Shown: positions 29,601 through 38,251 of the stretch, in pieces
How positions within the stretch are numbered: position 1 is the stretch's first letter
Layout: every line of letters starts with the position of its first letter
Assembly (NCBI RefSeq): GCF_049568105.1
Contig: NZ_CP145335.1
Coordinates: 2,046,001-2,110,000 of the forward strand
Source of the DNA: Salinisphaera sp049568105
Lineage (GTDB): Bacteria; Pseudomonadota; Gammaproteobacteria; Nevskiales; Salinisphaeraceae
Length of the DNA stretch: 64,000 nucleotides
Reading direction: 5' to 3'
Notes under the pieces: generated by a model
Databases searched by the model: none
What the model was told of the DNA's origin: nothing
Seen by the model: the letters and a program-made list of their open reading frames with translations, nothing else
Position numbers and translations under genes: made by a program

Positions 29601-30599
29601 ATGAACAATAGACTCAGATCGGTTGTTATCGGATTTTTCGCGCTGACGCTTGTGCTACTGGTCACGGTTAGCGCCGCGGCCCCGTTGCCATCTTGGCGGG
29701 ACGGGCCGGCCAAACAATCCGTCATCCGCTTCGTCGACCGCATCAGTAACGCGGGCTCGCCTGCGTATGTGCCGGAGCCCGAGCGGATTGCCGTGTTCGA
29801 TAATGACGGCACTCTGTGGTCGGAAAAACCGCTGTATTTTCAGTTCATTTATGCTCTGGATGAAGTGCGGCGAATGGCGCCGCAACACCCGGAATGGCAG
29901 CACGAGGCGCCGTTTGCCTCGATCTTGAAAGGTCAGGCGGTGGCCGCTCTGGCCGCCGACCCGAAAGCGTTACTGGAAGTGGTTGCAGCGACCCATGCTG
30001 GTATGACCACTGACGCTTTCAACGCGAGCGTACAGCGATGGCTGGCCCAGGCACGGCATCCACGAACCAAGCGCGCCTATACCGGGATGGTCTATCAGCC
30101 GATGCTGGAATTGCTGGGTTATCTGCGAGACAACGGCTTCAAGACGTTCATCGTTTCTGGCGGCGGTATCGACTTTCTGCGCGCGTTTTCCTGGAAGAGC
30201 TACGGCATTCCTCCTGAACAAGTCGTCGGCAGCAGTCTCAAGGAGAAATACGCCCACCGCGACGGCCGCCCGGTGCTCATCAAGCTGCCGGAGTTGAACT
30301 TCATCGATGATGGTCCGGGTAAGCCGGTCGGCATTCATCAGTATATCGGTCGTCGCCCGATTTTCGCTGCCGGTAACTCGGATGGCGATCTGCAGATGCT
30401 GGAATGGACGACCGCCGGCGCCGGACCGCGCCTTGGACTGATCGTGCATCACACCGATGCCCAGCGCGAGTGGGCCTACGACCGACACTCCAAAATCGGC
30501 CATCTCGACAAGGCGCTCAACCAGGCCAAAAGCCAGGGCTGGACCGTGGTCGATATGGAAAAGGATTGGACAGTCATATATCCACCTGCGAAACACTGA
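29601..30599 (+). CDS. Exported HAD-family phosphatase
   Basis: A 332-residue haloacid-dehalogenase-fold hydrolase with a signal peptide (about residues 1-27, ending SAAA). The nucleophile motif is DNDGTLW (about 69-75), motif II is FIVSGGG (about 190), and the C-terminal acidic motif is AGNSDGD (about 260). These point to a phosphomonoesterase acting in the periplasm. It lies 46 bases after the sulfatase and 70 before the formylglycine enzyme. An in-frame GTG three codons upstream is a weaker start than ATG at 29601. Confidence 0.85.
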   Translation: MNNRLRSVVIGFFALTLVLLVTVSAAAPLPSWRDGPAKQSVIRFVDRISNAGSPAYVPEPERIAVFDNDGTLWSEKPLYFQFIYALDEVRRMAPQHPEWQHEAPFASILKGQAVAALAADPKALLEVVAATHAGMTTDAFNASVQRWLAQARHPRTKRAYTGMVYQPMLELLGYLRDNGFKTFIVSGGGIDFLRAFSWKSYGIPPEQVVGSSLKEKYAHRDGRPVLIKLPELNFIDDGPGKPVGIHQYIGRRPIFAAGNSDGDLQMLEWTTAGAGPRLGLIVHHTDAQREWAYDRHSKIGHLDKALNQAKSQGWTVVDMEKDWTVIYPPAKH

Positions 30600-30669
30600 A
30601 TGCCGGATGGGTTGGCATAGGCTATCGGGGACGATCGATCCAAGAATGCTTTCAGGTCGGAGCATGGTC

Positions 30670-31827
30670 ATGAAGAGCACGCCTGTCGAAAAAGGTCGAT
30701 GGTATTCCGGGCCAGGTCTTCGAATCAGCCTGGGTGTTCTGGGGGGATTCATACTGGTGCTCGCGAGCGCTGGCTGGATGCTCAGCTCGCATTCTGAGCA
30801 GCCAGACAGAGATCAGGTGCCCCCAGGGTTTCAAAAGACCGAACAGAATCAAGGGCCGCCCCCGGGCGCCGCCCCCGAGGGCATGGTCTGGATTCCAGGC
30901 GGCGAATTCTCCATGGGCGCTGCTGAGCCGATCGGACACGACCAGAACATGGTTGGCATGAATGCCACCCAAGATTCGCGGCCGATTCACCGGGTCTACG
31001 TGGATGGGTTCTGGATGGATAAAACCGAGGTGACTAACGACGAGTTCGCCGAGTTCGTCGAGGCGACTGGCTATATGACGCTCGCCGAGCGACCGCCTCG
31101 AGCCGAGGATTTCCCGGGCGTGCCGGTTGAAAACCTGGTCGCGGGCGCCGTGGTTTTTGCGCCTCCGGACGGTCCTGTGCCGCTCGACGACTATTACCAG
31201 TGGTGGGCCTATATACACGGCGCCAACTGGCGGCATCCGCTGGGCCCGGACAGTGATCTGCGCGGCCGCGGACAGTATCCGGTAGTCGAAATCGCCTACG
31301 AAGACGCCCAGGCTTATGCACGTTGGGCCGGCAAACGTTTGCCGACCGAAGCCGAATGGGAATTTGCGGCCCGCGGTGGATTGAGCGGCAAGCTCTATCC
31401 TTGGGGAAATGAATTTAAAGCCCAAGGGCACTGGATGGCCAATACGCTGCAGGGCCATTTCCCGGACGCCGATAGTGGGGCGGATGGTTATATCGGCATC
31501 AGCCCAGTGGCCCAGTTCGAGCCCAATGGGTACGGGCTCTACGATGTCGCGGGTAATGTCTGGGAATGGACTACCGACTGGTATCGGCCCGATTACTATG
31601 CGCGCTTGGGGCAGGCAGGCGGCGTGGCCCGCAATCCCCAGGGGCCTGTTTCGGCTTTCGATCCCTCCGAGCCGGGGCAGCGTAAACGAGTACTGCGTGG
31701 GGGATCGTTTCTTTGTACCGATCAGTATTGTTCGCGCTATATGGTCGGCACGCGTGGCAAGGGAGAAGTCAGCACCGGTACCAACCATCTCGGCTTTCGG
31801 TGTGTCATGTCGGCCGAGTCGAAATAG
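30670..31827 (+). CDS. Formylglycine-generating enzyme (FGE/SUMF1 family), membrane-anchored
   Basis: It oxidises the sulfatase cysteine to C-alpha-formylglycine. The 385-residue protein has an N-terminal signal anchor (about 18-37) and then the FGE domain (MVWIPGGEFSMG to LGFRCVM). The two copper/thiol cysteines of true FGEs are present in GGSFLCTDQYCSRY (C349 and C354), which many look-alike domains lack. WEFAARGGL and GNVWEWTTDW are typical. ATG at 30670 has GGAG seven bases upstream; ATG at 30664 is an alternative. The export signal suggests activity outside the cytoplasm, which is odd for sulfatases usually modified before folding; it may act at the Sec exit. Confidence 0.9.
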   Translation: MKSTPVEKGRWYSGPGLRISLGVLGGFILVLASAGWMLSSHSEQPDRDQVPPGFQKTEQNQGPPPGAAPEGMVWIPGGEFSMGAAEPIGHDQNMVGMNATQDSRPIHRVYVDGFWMDKTEVTNDEFAEFVEATGYMTLAERPPRAEDFPGVPVENLVAGAVVFAPPDGPVPLDDYYQWWAYIHGANWRHPLGPDSDLRGRGQYPVVEIAYEDAQAYARWAGKRLPTEAEWEFAARGGLSGKLYPWGNEFKAQGHWMANTLQGHFPDADSGADGYIGISPVAQFEPNGYGLYDVAGNVWEWTTDWYRPDYYARLGQAGGVARNPQGPVSAFDPSEPGQRKRVLRGGSFLCTDQYCSRYMVGTRGKGEVSTGTNHLGFRCVMSAESK

Positions 31828-31990
31828 TCGCAGCGCTGACGTGTGTCGCGGCTGACTGGTTTCATCACAGACCACGTTTGAGGCTCGGCCGTCGGGGCAA
31901 GCCGCTGACATCGCATGACCCCATTGGGTTGCGATCATAGCGCTAACAGCGCTTGGTCGGTCCAGCGGGTCGGTGCGTATACCGGGTCTC

Positions 31991-32689
31991 TCAGGCGGTG
32001 AGCTCGGCTAGGCGATCATGCAGACGGTCGATCGAAAGGATCGTAATGTTTCGATACCCGACGGCAATCACGCCTTGAGCTTCCAGCTCTCGAAGAACGG
32101 CGCCAGCACTGTTACGACATAGATTCGCGGCGGCTGCGATTTCTTCCTGACTAATCGGGACCCTCGGGCCGCAGGTATGCGACGACGCGTTCTTTGAGCA
32201 GCCACCAAGACGCAAAAGTGCCGCGATACAGCGAGCCCGACCGTCGCGCATCATTAAGCTCGCCGTGGTCGCTGTCGTATCGGCATGATTTTCGATGGCC
32301 AGCTGGGCGATACAACGCCATCGTTCTGGCGTCTGATTGCAAATGACTCGCAGACGGGGCAGTGGAATCTCGGTCAGGATGACATCGGATCTTGCGTGTA
32401 GAGATCCAACACAGGCCGCGCCGGCGATGACCGTTGCCTCGCCGAACCAATCACCTGGCCAGAACAGATTGACCAGACTGCTTTCCCCGGAGGCTCGGCC
32501 TATACGCATTTCGACACAGCCTTCCAGGATGCCGTACAGCCCGCCCCCGGGGACATGGGCTTCGGCTATGGTCCGTCCCGCGCCATATCGACGCAGTCGC
32601 GCGATACCGATGACATCGTTGATAAACCCATCCGGTTGTCTGCTGAGCCATCCGCGCGCAACGACGGGCTCGAAAGCCAGATTCAACAT
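31991..32689 (-). CDS. Crp/Fnr-family transcription regulator
   Basis: A 232-residue protein with an N-terminal cyclic-nucleotide-binding-like beta-roll (about 20-140, LVNLFWPGDWFGEATVIAG) and a C-terminal winged helix-turn-helix (about 175-215, ISQEEIAAAANLCRNSAGAVLRELEAQG written in parts by position only: recognition helix near 190-205). No N-terminal cysteine cluster is present, so it is not an iron-sulfur FNR. Effector and targets are unknown. It is convergent with the formylglycine enzyme and divergent from an outer-membrane-type protein. Confidence 0.85.
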   Translation of the reverse strand: MLNLAFEPVVARGWLSRQPDGFINDVIGIARLRRYGAGRTIAEAHVPGGGLYGILEGCVEMRIGRASGESSLVNLFWPGDWFGEATVIAGAACVGSLHARSDVILTEIPLPRLRVICNQTPERWRCIAQLAIENHADTTATTASLMMRDGRARCIAALLRLGGCSKNASSHTCGPRVPISQEEIAAAANLCRNSAGAVLRELEAQGVIAVGYRNITILSIDRLHDRLAELTA

Positions 32690-33136
32690 GGCACGTCCTC
32701 GCTCCGGATCGGGTTTTAGACGAGTTGCGGGAATTCGCCCACCCCACTTGAAATCCTAAAAACTCGCTGTGACACGATCGAATAACTCGTTTCGACGAAC
32801 GCACCCCGTGACGGCATCGAATGCAGGGCACAGCCAGCTGTTTGATGGTCCGCAAGACATGGATCGGAACGTCTTCGATTGCCCATGGTTTGGCAAATGC
32901 GCAGCGTCGATATCACTAGGATTAACCAGTGCTCATCGGTATGCCGAAGTTGCTCCAAAAGCGCTGTCGGTATGTTGAGTTTGGTCAAAAATCGATGCCG
33001 CTTACGCCAATGAGTTGGGTTGCTTGAACAACTTGTGGTGACGCGTTCTTTTTAGAAGAACGAGCTATGAGTTCGTAGACCACCGGTACGGTGACGACCT
33101 GATCGTTCGCAGGCGAGCTCGGAGAGGTGATTGGCC
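32690..33136. other. 447-base divergent intergenic region
   Basis: This separates the Crp/Fnr regulator (minus) from the beta-barrel protein (plus). Short frames here have no ribosome site or motif. A lone TGTGA half-site (TGTGACACGATCG, near 32770) could be part of a Crp-type site but has no second half. I see no gene. Confidence 0.4.
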
Positions 33137-33916
33137 ATGCCGAAGTTAAAAAAACTCGCCGCTTTGGCTGTTTTGCTGTCGATGTCCTGTGTGGCGGCCG
33201 ATGCATGGGCTGCCGATAGCGACAAGCGGAACGATACCCGGACGAATGTCACGATTTATGTCTGGGCGACTTCGGTAGAAGAAGAGTTTCCCGGCGGCGC
33301 TAAAGCCAAAGCGAGCTTCAGCACAATTTTTGATAATCTCGATTTCGCTTTCATGGGGGAACTGGTCCAGCGTCGGGGCGACTGGATCTATGGGGTCGGC
33401 GCATTCTATGCCGATATCAGCGAGTCCGGTCGTTCGAGTTTCCCGATCCAGAATACAGCGCCGAATCAGCCAAGCAGTATTGATACGGCTACGAATTTCA
33501 AAACCAAGACCGAGATATTCAATGGCTTCATCGGCTATCGCCTGGTGCCGATTGAAAAACTCGACCTCTATGGTACGGCTGGCATTCGCTTTACGCGTTT
33601 CGATACCCGGCTCATCGTCGATGCGGTAGGCCAGTCCTTTCGTTTTCAGGCCAAAGACGATATGACCGATGCGGTCGCTGGACTTCGCGGGGCGTATCGC
33701 CTTACGCCAAACTGGTCGTTTCCGTTCATTGCCGATGTGGGCACCGGAGATTCGGATCTAACTTGGCAGGCTTTTGCCGGGACCACTTATAGCCTGGGTC
33801 ACCATGCCTTTACGTTGGGTTATCGGCATATGTATTGGGATATCAGTGGCACCAGTCGCTATCTGGATTCGGTCGACTATGACGGGCCGCTGTTGGGTTA
33901 TACCTATCGTTTTTGA
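33137..33916 (+). CDS. Predicted outer-membrane beta-barrel protein
   Basis: A 259-residue protein with a signal peptide (residues 1 to about 26, ending AWA). A body of alternating amphipathic strands follows, and the C-terminus ends in an aromatic residue (LLGYTYRF), the classic outer-membrane assembly signal. Repeating strand patterns such as FGFIGYRL-like, LYGTAGIRFT and FTLGYRHMYWDI indicate a barrel of about eight to ten strands. ATG at 33137 follows GGAGAGG. Substrate or role is unknown. Confidence 0.75.
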   Translation: MPKLKKLAALAVLLSMSCVAADAWAADSDKRNDTRTNVTIYVWATSVEEEFPGGAKAKASFSTIFDNLDFAFMGELVQRRGDWIYGVGAFYADISESGRSSFPIQNTAPNQPSSIDTATNFKTKTEIFNGFIGYRLVPIEKLDLYGTAGIRFTRFDTRLIVDAVGQSFRFQAKDDMTDAVAGLRGAYRLTPNWSFPFIADVGTGDSDLTWQAFAGTTYSLGHHAFTLGYRHMYWDISGTSRYLDSVDYDGPLLGYTYRF

Positions 33917-33978
33917 GTGCCGTGGCAGCAGCTCGACTGGGCCTGGCGTATTTCTCCATAGACCGAGGTTGCACTGCG

Positions 33979-34584
33979 ATGAAAACTCGATACAGATTCC
34001 GTCTTTCTCTATTTGTTGTTCCCGCCATGGTTTCGATGTTCGGCGTATGTCCGGTTGTGGCTCCGGTTATGGCCGCCGAGCCGGGTATGCAGGAAACGGC
34101 GACCGAGAAGGTATCAGCCGTAGTCACGGGAATCGATCGGCAGGCTCGTACAGTCACTCTGCGCGGCGATAACGGCGAGATTCGAACCGTAGAAGTCCCG
34201 CCCGACGTTGAATATTTCTCCAAGCTCAAATTGGGTGATCGAATCAACGCCGCCTATACGGAATCTCTGCTGCTGCAGCTGCAGCCATCCGGTACGCCGG
34301 ACGATACCAGCAGCGCAGAGGTTTCCCGAGGCGAAGAAGACGGAAAGCCTACGGTGACCGGCGCAACACGCCGTGTTATATCAGCCAAGGTTGTTGCCGT
34401 GGATACGCAAAAAAACACGATTACCCTGCAAGGACCGAAAGGCAACGAAATGCAATTCGATGTCCATAACCCGGATCGGCAAGCCGTGTTGAAGAAGGTC
34501 AAGGTGGGTGATCTGGTACGTGCGACCTACAACCGTTCGGTGGCGATATCGTTGTCACCGGCACCGTCGGACACGGGCAAGTGA
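33979..34584 (+). CDS. Exported protein with two tandem beta-rich repeats
   Basis: A 201-residue protein with a signal peptide (about residues 1-32, ending VMAA). It then has two copies of a 58-residue unit, about 44-102 and 133-192. The copies share the pattern V-x-A-V-V-x-x-x-D-x-x-x-x-T-x-T-L-x-G and K-x-G-D-x-x-x-A-x-Y, joined by a charged linker. The units look like small OB-like or barrel folds. It lies 62 bases after the beta-barrel gene and may be co-transcribed as a periplasmic partner. No named family is recognised. Confidence 0.7.
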   Translation: MKTRYRFRLSLFVVPAMVSMFGVCPVVAPVMAAEPGMQETATEKVSAVVTGIDRQARTVTLRGDNGEIRTVEVPPDVEYFSKLKLGDRINAAYTESLLLQLQPSGTPDDTSSAEVSRGEEDGKPTVTGATRRVISAKVVAVDTQKNTITLQGPKGNEMQFDVHNPDRQAVLKKVKVGDLVRATYNRSVAISLSPAPSDTGK

Positions 34585-35078
34585 TCTAACCCGTTGCCTG
34601 CACCCTAGGTCGCCGAGTGCTTATGTCGAAGCGGTGGCGCAGACGAGATGTGCCCATGGGCGACACTCAAGCTGGCTATGGCCCACCGGGGCCGGTTAGG
34701 ACCGATATGGCGGGTTCTTTACACCCAAAGCGGCCCAACACCCGTTGTTTTGTTAAGGCGTCTGCAGGCTGGCCAAGTAAGCTCGGTATGTCTTGAAGCC
34801 CGTTTTTGACCGCGCAAAAGCCCATCGATGGGCATTCATAAAAGCCGAGGTTCGATAGGCTTGAATGACCGGTCGATGACGAGATGTTCGGCTTGATCGA
34901 GCCAACGAATGAATGTTGTGCGACCCGTGTCTGGGTATAGCGACGTATTTCAATTGGGCCTCAGGTCGGCGCGAAACGACCGTAAAAACAGAGCAATGCC
35001 CTGTAAGTCTCAGTCAGGTTGGCATCTGCGAATAAAGAAATGGCGCTCAGGAAAGGCCGTCTAAGTGAGGAGAGTGTG
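34585..35078. other. 494-base intergenic region upstream of the second sulfatase
   Basis: No convincing gene is visible. A perfect 14-base palindrome (GCCCATCGATGGGC, 34820-34833) lies in the middle and could bind a regulator. The sulfatase ribosome site (GAGGAGAG) lies at the right end. Confidence 0.4.
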
Positions 35079-36773
35079 ATGAAACTCGTTTCCAGTATTT
35101 TAACTACGCTCTGGATGCTCACACTGATGTTTCCAGCGGTTGCGCAACAAAACGATACAGCAGATCAGCAGCAAACCGCTCAGGGACAGCAGAATAAACC
35201 CAATATCCTGCTAATCGTTGCCGACGATGTCGGCTGGGGGGATCTAGGCGCATATGGGGGTGGCGAAGGCCGCGGAATGCCAACGCCCAATCTGGATCGA
35301 CTGGCCGACGAAGGCATGACGATGTTTTCGTTCTACGGCCAACCAAGCTGCACTCCCGGGCGGGCCGCGATGATGACCGGGCGTATCCCGAACCGCAGCG
35401 GTATGACCACCGTTGCCTTTCAAGGCCAAGGGGGCGGGTTGCCGCATGCCGAATGGACCGTGGCCTCTGTTCTGAAGAAAGCCGGATACAACACCTACTT
35501 CACCGGCAAATGGCATCTGGGCGAAGCCGATTATGCGTTGCCGAACGCGCAGGGCTTCGACGAGATGCGATATGTCGGCCTATATCATTTGAACGCCTAT
35601 ACATACGCGGATCCGACTTGGTTTCCCGATATGGATCCAAAGCTGCGGGCCATGTTCAAAAAGGTCACCCGCGGTATGCTTTCAGGTAAAGCGGGCGAAA
35701 AGGCAACCACGGATTTCGACGTGAACGGCCAGTATGTCGACAAGCCCGATGAGAAGACCCAAGACTATCCGAATGGGGTTGTCGGCATTCCATTCGTGGA
35801 TCAATACATCGTCAAAGCCTCACTCGATTATCTGGATAAAGCAGCCCAGGCCGGCAAGCCCTTTTTTCTAGACGTTAATTTCATGAAGGTACATCAGCCC
35901 AACATGCCGGCGCCGGAGTTCGAACACAAATCACTGTCCAAGACGAAGTATGCGGATTCGATGGTCGAACTGGATACGCATATCGGCATGATCATGGATA
36001 AGGTCCGCGAGCTCGGAATCGATAACAACACCCTGGTCATATTCACCACGGACAACGGTGCTTGGCAGGATGTTTACCCGGATGCGGGCTATACGCCGTT
36101 TCGTGGCACCAAAGGCACCGATATGGAAGGTGGAAACCGAGTACCGGCGATTGCTTGGATGCCCGGCAAGATCAAGGCGGGCAGTGGTTTCCACGGCATT
36201 ATCGGTGGTCTCGATTTCATGGCGACCTTCGCCAAGCTGGCCGGTGTCGAACTGCCTAAGAAAGACCGCGAAGGCCAACCGATCATATTCGATAGCTACG
36301 ACATGACCCCCGTGCTATTCGGCACCGGTAAAGACCCGCGGAATACGTGGTTCTATTTCACCGAAGATGAATTGACACCGGGTGCCGTACGGGCAGGCAA
36401 TTACAAGGCTGTGTTCAATCTACGCGGCGACGATGGTGCCTATACGGGCGGGCTATCGGTGGATAGTAATCTCGGCTGGAAAGGTCCGAAAAAATATGTT
36501 GCGACGGTCCCGAATGTTTACGACCTGTGGCAAGACCCCCAGGAGCGCTACAACATATTCATGAACAACTATACCGAGCGTAGCTGGACAATGGTCGCGT
36601 TCAATAAAGCGATCCAGGAGAAAATGAAGAGTTACGTCGAGTATCCACCGCGCAAACTGCAGAGCGAGATTTATACCGGGCCAATCACGATCTCGGCCTA
36701 CCAGCGTTTCAAGTGGGCTCGTGACCAGCTTGAAAAACAAGGCGTCAACATTGGTATGCCAACCGGCAACTAA
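35079..36773 (+). CDS. Second secreted sulfatase, Cys-type
   Basis: A 564-residue sulfatase with a signal peptide (about 1-23, ending VAQQ). Metal-site segment LIVADDVGWGD lies at about residues 44-54, the signature CTPGRAAMMTGR begins at C91, and GKWHLGE and TTDNGAWQD follow. The Cys-type signature makes it a client of the formylglycine-generating enzyme 4 kb upstream. It is only distantly similar to the first sulfatase, so a different substrate is likely. ATG at 35079 follows GAGGAGAG; the longer frame from 35019 is not needed. Confidence 0.9.
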   Translation: MKLVSSILTTLWMLTLMFPAVAQQNDTADQQQTAQGQQNKPNILLIVADDVGWGDLGAYGGGEGRGMPTPNLDRLADEGMTMFSFYGQPSCTPGRAAMMTGRIPNRSGMTTVAFQGQGGGLPHAEWTVASVLKKAGYNTYFTGKWHLGEADYALPNAQGFDEMRYVGLYHLNAYTYADPTWFPDMDPKLRAMFKKVTRGMLSGKAGEKATTDFDVNGQYVDKPDEKTQDYPNGVVGIPFVDQYIVKASLDYLDKAAQAGKPFFLDVNFMKVHQPNMPAPEFEHKSLSKTKYADSMVELDTHIGMIMDKVRELGIDNNTLVIFTTDNGAWQDVYPDAGYTPFRGTKGTDMEGGNRVPAIAWMPGKIKAGSGFHGIIGGLDFMATFAKLAGVELPKKDREGQPIIFDSYDMTPVLFGTGKDPRNTWFYFTEDELTPGAVRAGNYKAVFNLRGDDGAYTGGLSVDSNLGWKGPKKYVATVPNVYDLWQDPQERYNIFMNNYTERSWTMVAFNKAIQEKMKSYVEYPPRKLQSEIYTGPITISAYQRFKWARDQLEKQGVNIGMPTGN

Positions 36774-36800
36774 GCCAAGTGACTTGACGCGGTCTGTATT

Positions 36801-36834
36801 CGCTCCGGTCGCCCTGCGGTGGGCGACCGGAGCG
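36801..36834. terminator. Strong hairpin between convergent genes
   Basis: A perfect 14-base-pair stem (CGCTCCGGTCGCCC with its complement) encloses a six-base loop. It lies 28 bases after the sulfatase stop and before the 3' end of the convergent epimerase gene. A clear T-run is lacking, so factor-independent termination is likely but not certain. Confidence 0.6.
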
Positions 36835-36910
36835 ATGTCGTCTTTAGACCACGGCCGGCTGGGTTCTCGTTTCAATCGCGGGACAGGGGCGTAGGTCTGA
36901 AAACGATGCC

Positions 36911-37870
36911 TTAGTGGGTTTCGATCTGGCCGGCCGCTATCAATGCCGATACCGATTCCTGAACGCCCGCTAGGCTGGTATACCTTGGTTGATAACCCAG
37001 CGCCCGGCGTGCCTTATTGATTGAAAGACAAGAGCTTCGAGCGATGTGTTCCCAGCCGAGCTGGGCGTCCTCGGGCGATTGCAGCTGCATCCACTGTTCG
37101 AGCGGCGCATAGGCGAGCTGCGGTTGGAAACCGAACCAGTCGAACATGGCCTCGGCATAGCCGCGCAGATTCAAGGCCTGATCGGACACGGCGTTGAACA
37201 CTTCGCCAACCGACGAACGCCATTGGCTCATCGAGCCCAAAACGATCTGGGCCACATCCTCAGCATGGACGTGATGAACTGTTTCGAGCCCCAGGTTGGG
37301 TAGTGTCAGTTCCTGGCCCCGGGCGATTCGCTGGAAGACGTCAATATTCAAATGGCCCAGTGGATTGATCGGTGCCCAGCCGGGGCCAACGATATGGCCA
37401 GGTCTAAAGATCGTCGCCGGGAATCCGCTGGTTCTGGCCTCGTGTACAAGCCAGCGCTCGATTTCGGCCTTGTTGATGCCGTATTCGCCGAAGGCATTGA
37501 GCGGCTCGTTTTCATCGGCCGGTACGGCAGTCGTATGTCCGTATACCCAGAGCGTGCTGCAATGGATGAAATGTTCAATTTCGCCCCGCAGCGCTTCGAC
37601 CAGTTGCTGGGTACTGGTGAGCTCGAACGAAATCATGTCGATCACGATATCCGGTTTCAATGCCTTGATACGGCTCGCGAATGTGCCGTCGCGCTCTTCT
37701 AATGGGCGATCTGCTGAGAGCTGTTCGACATGCTGCCATGTTGAACTGGACGTATAGGGGCGGGCCAGGCCCCGGCTGACGTTGACCACCGCGTGGCCGC
37801 GTTCGACGAGCGCGGGGATGAGATATGTGCCGACGTGGCCGCTGCCACCAATTACAACCACTCGCGCCAT
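36911..37870 (-). CDS. NAD-dependent epimerase/dehydratase (extended SDR)
   Basis: A 319-residue Rossmann-fold protein. The nucleotide motif is VVIGGSGHVGTYL (residues 4-16), a DMIS segment lies at about 80, and the catalytic-type pair is Y-x-x-x-K in YGINKAEIE (about 125-133) with a preceding S in HCSTLWVYG. This fits nucleotide-sugar or lactone epimerases and reductases; the substrate cannot be assigned. It stands alone between the sulfatase and the arsenic genes. Confidence 0.82.
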   Translation of the reverse strand: MARVVVIGGSGHVGTYLIPALVERGHAVVNVSRGLARPYTSSSTWQHVEQLSADRPLEERDGTFASRIKALKPDIVIDMISFELTSTQQLVEALRGEIEHFIHCSTLWVYGHTTAVPADENEPLNAFGEYGINKAEIERWLVHEARTSGFPATIFRPGHIVGPGWAPINPLGHLNIDVFQRIARGQELTLPNLGLETVHHVHAEDVAQIVLGSMSQWRSSVGEVFNAVSDQALNLRGYAEAMFDWFGFQPQLAYAPLEQWMQLQSPEDAQLGWEHIARSSCLSINKARRALGYQPRYTSLAGVQESVSALIAAGQIETH

Positions 37871-38251
37871 GACGTCTCCTATCGACTAAGCCGGTCTTTG
37901 TGATCGTTCCCGATCACAAGCCATACAGAAGTTTAATGTGCCAAGGCTAGCGCGTGATGGGCAGGCGATAAAGATTAAACGCAGCCGGGAAATTTTATCG
38001 AGGCAGCCTGCGACGGCGCCGGCTGTGTAATCAATTTCCCAAGCCGCGCGCTGGCCAAGGCAAAGCATGGCCGGTGTCTGGATGGCGAGTTCCGTTGACG
38101 ATTCAAAGCCCGCCCAAGCGTGGCATTAGCTGGGGTGCCATCATGTCGGGCCGATTGTCAGAGGCGGTTTTGAGTATCGTCATTAAACTGCGACGTGCTG
38201 GTTGGCGACCGTGTATCGAACGCGTTGTTCGGTACGCATAGGCTGCAAACG
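37871..38251. other. 381-base intergenic region
   Basis: Nothing convincing is visible between the epimerase start and the arsB stop, both on the minus strand. A 26-codon minus-strand frame ends near 38,106 but has no support. Confidence 0.4.

Noticed and set aside
34753..34953. 66-codon minus-strand frame before the second sulfatase
   Set aside because: No ribosome site, no recognisable family, and atypical composition.
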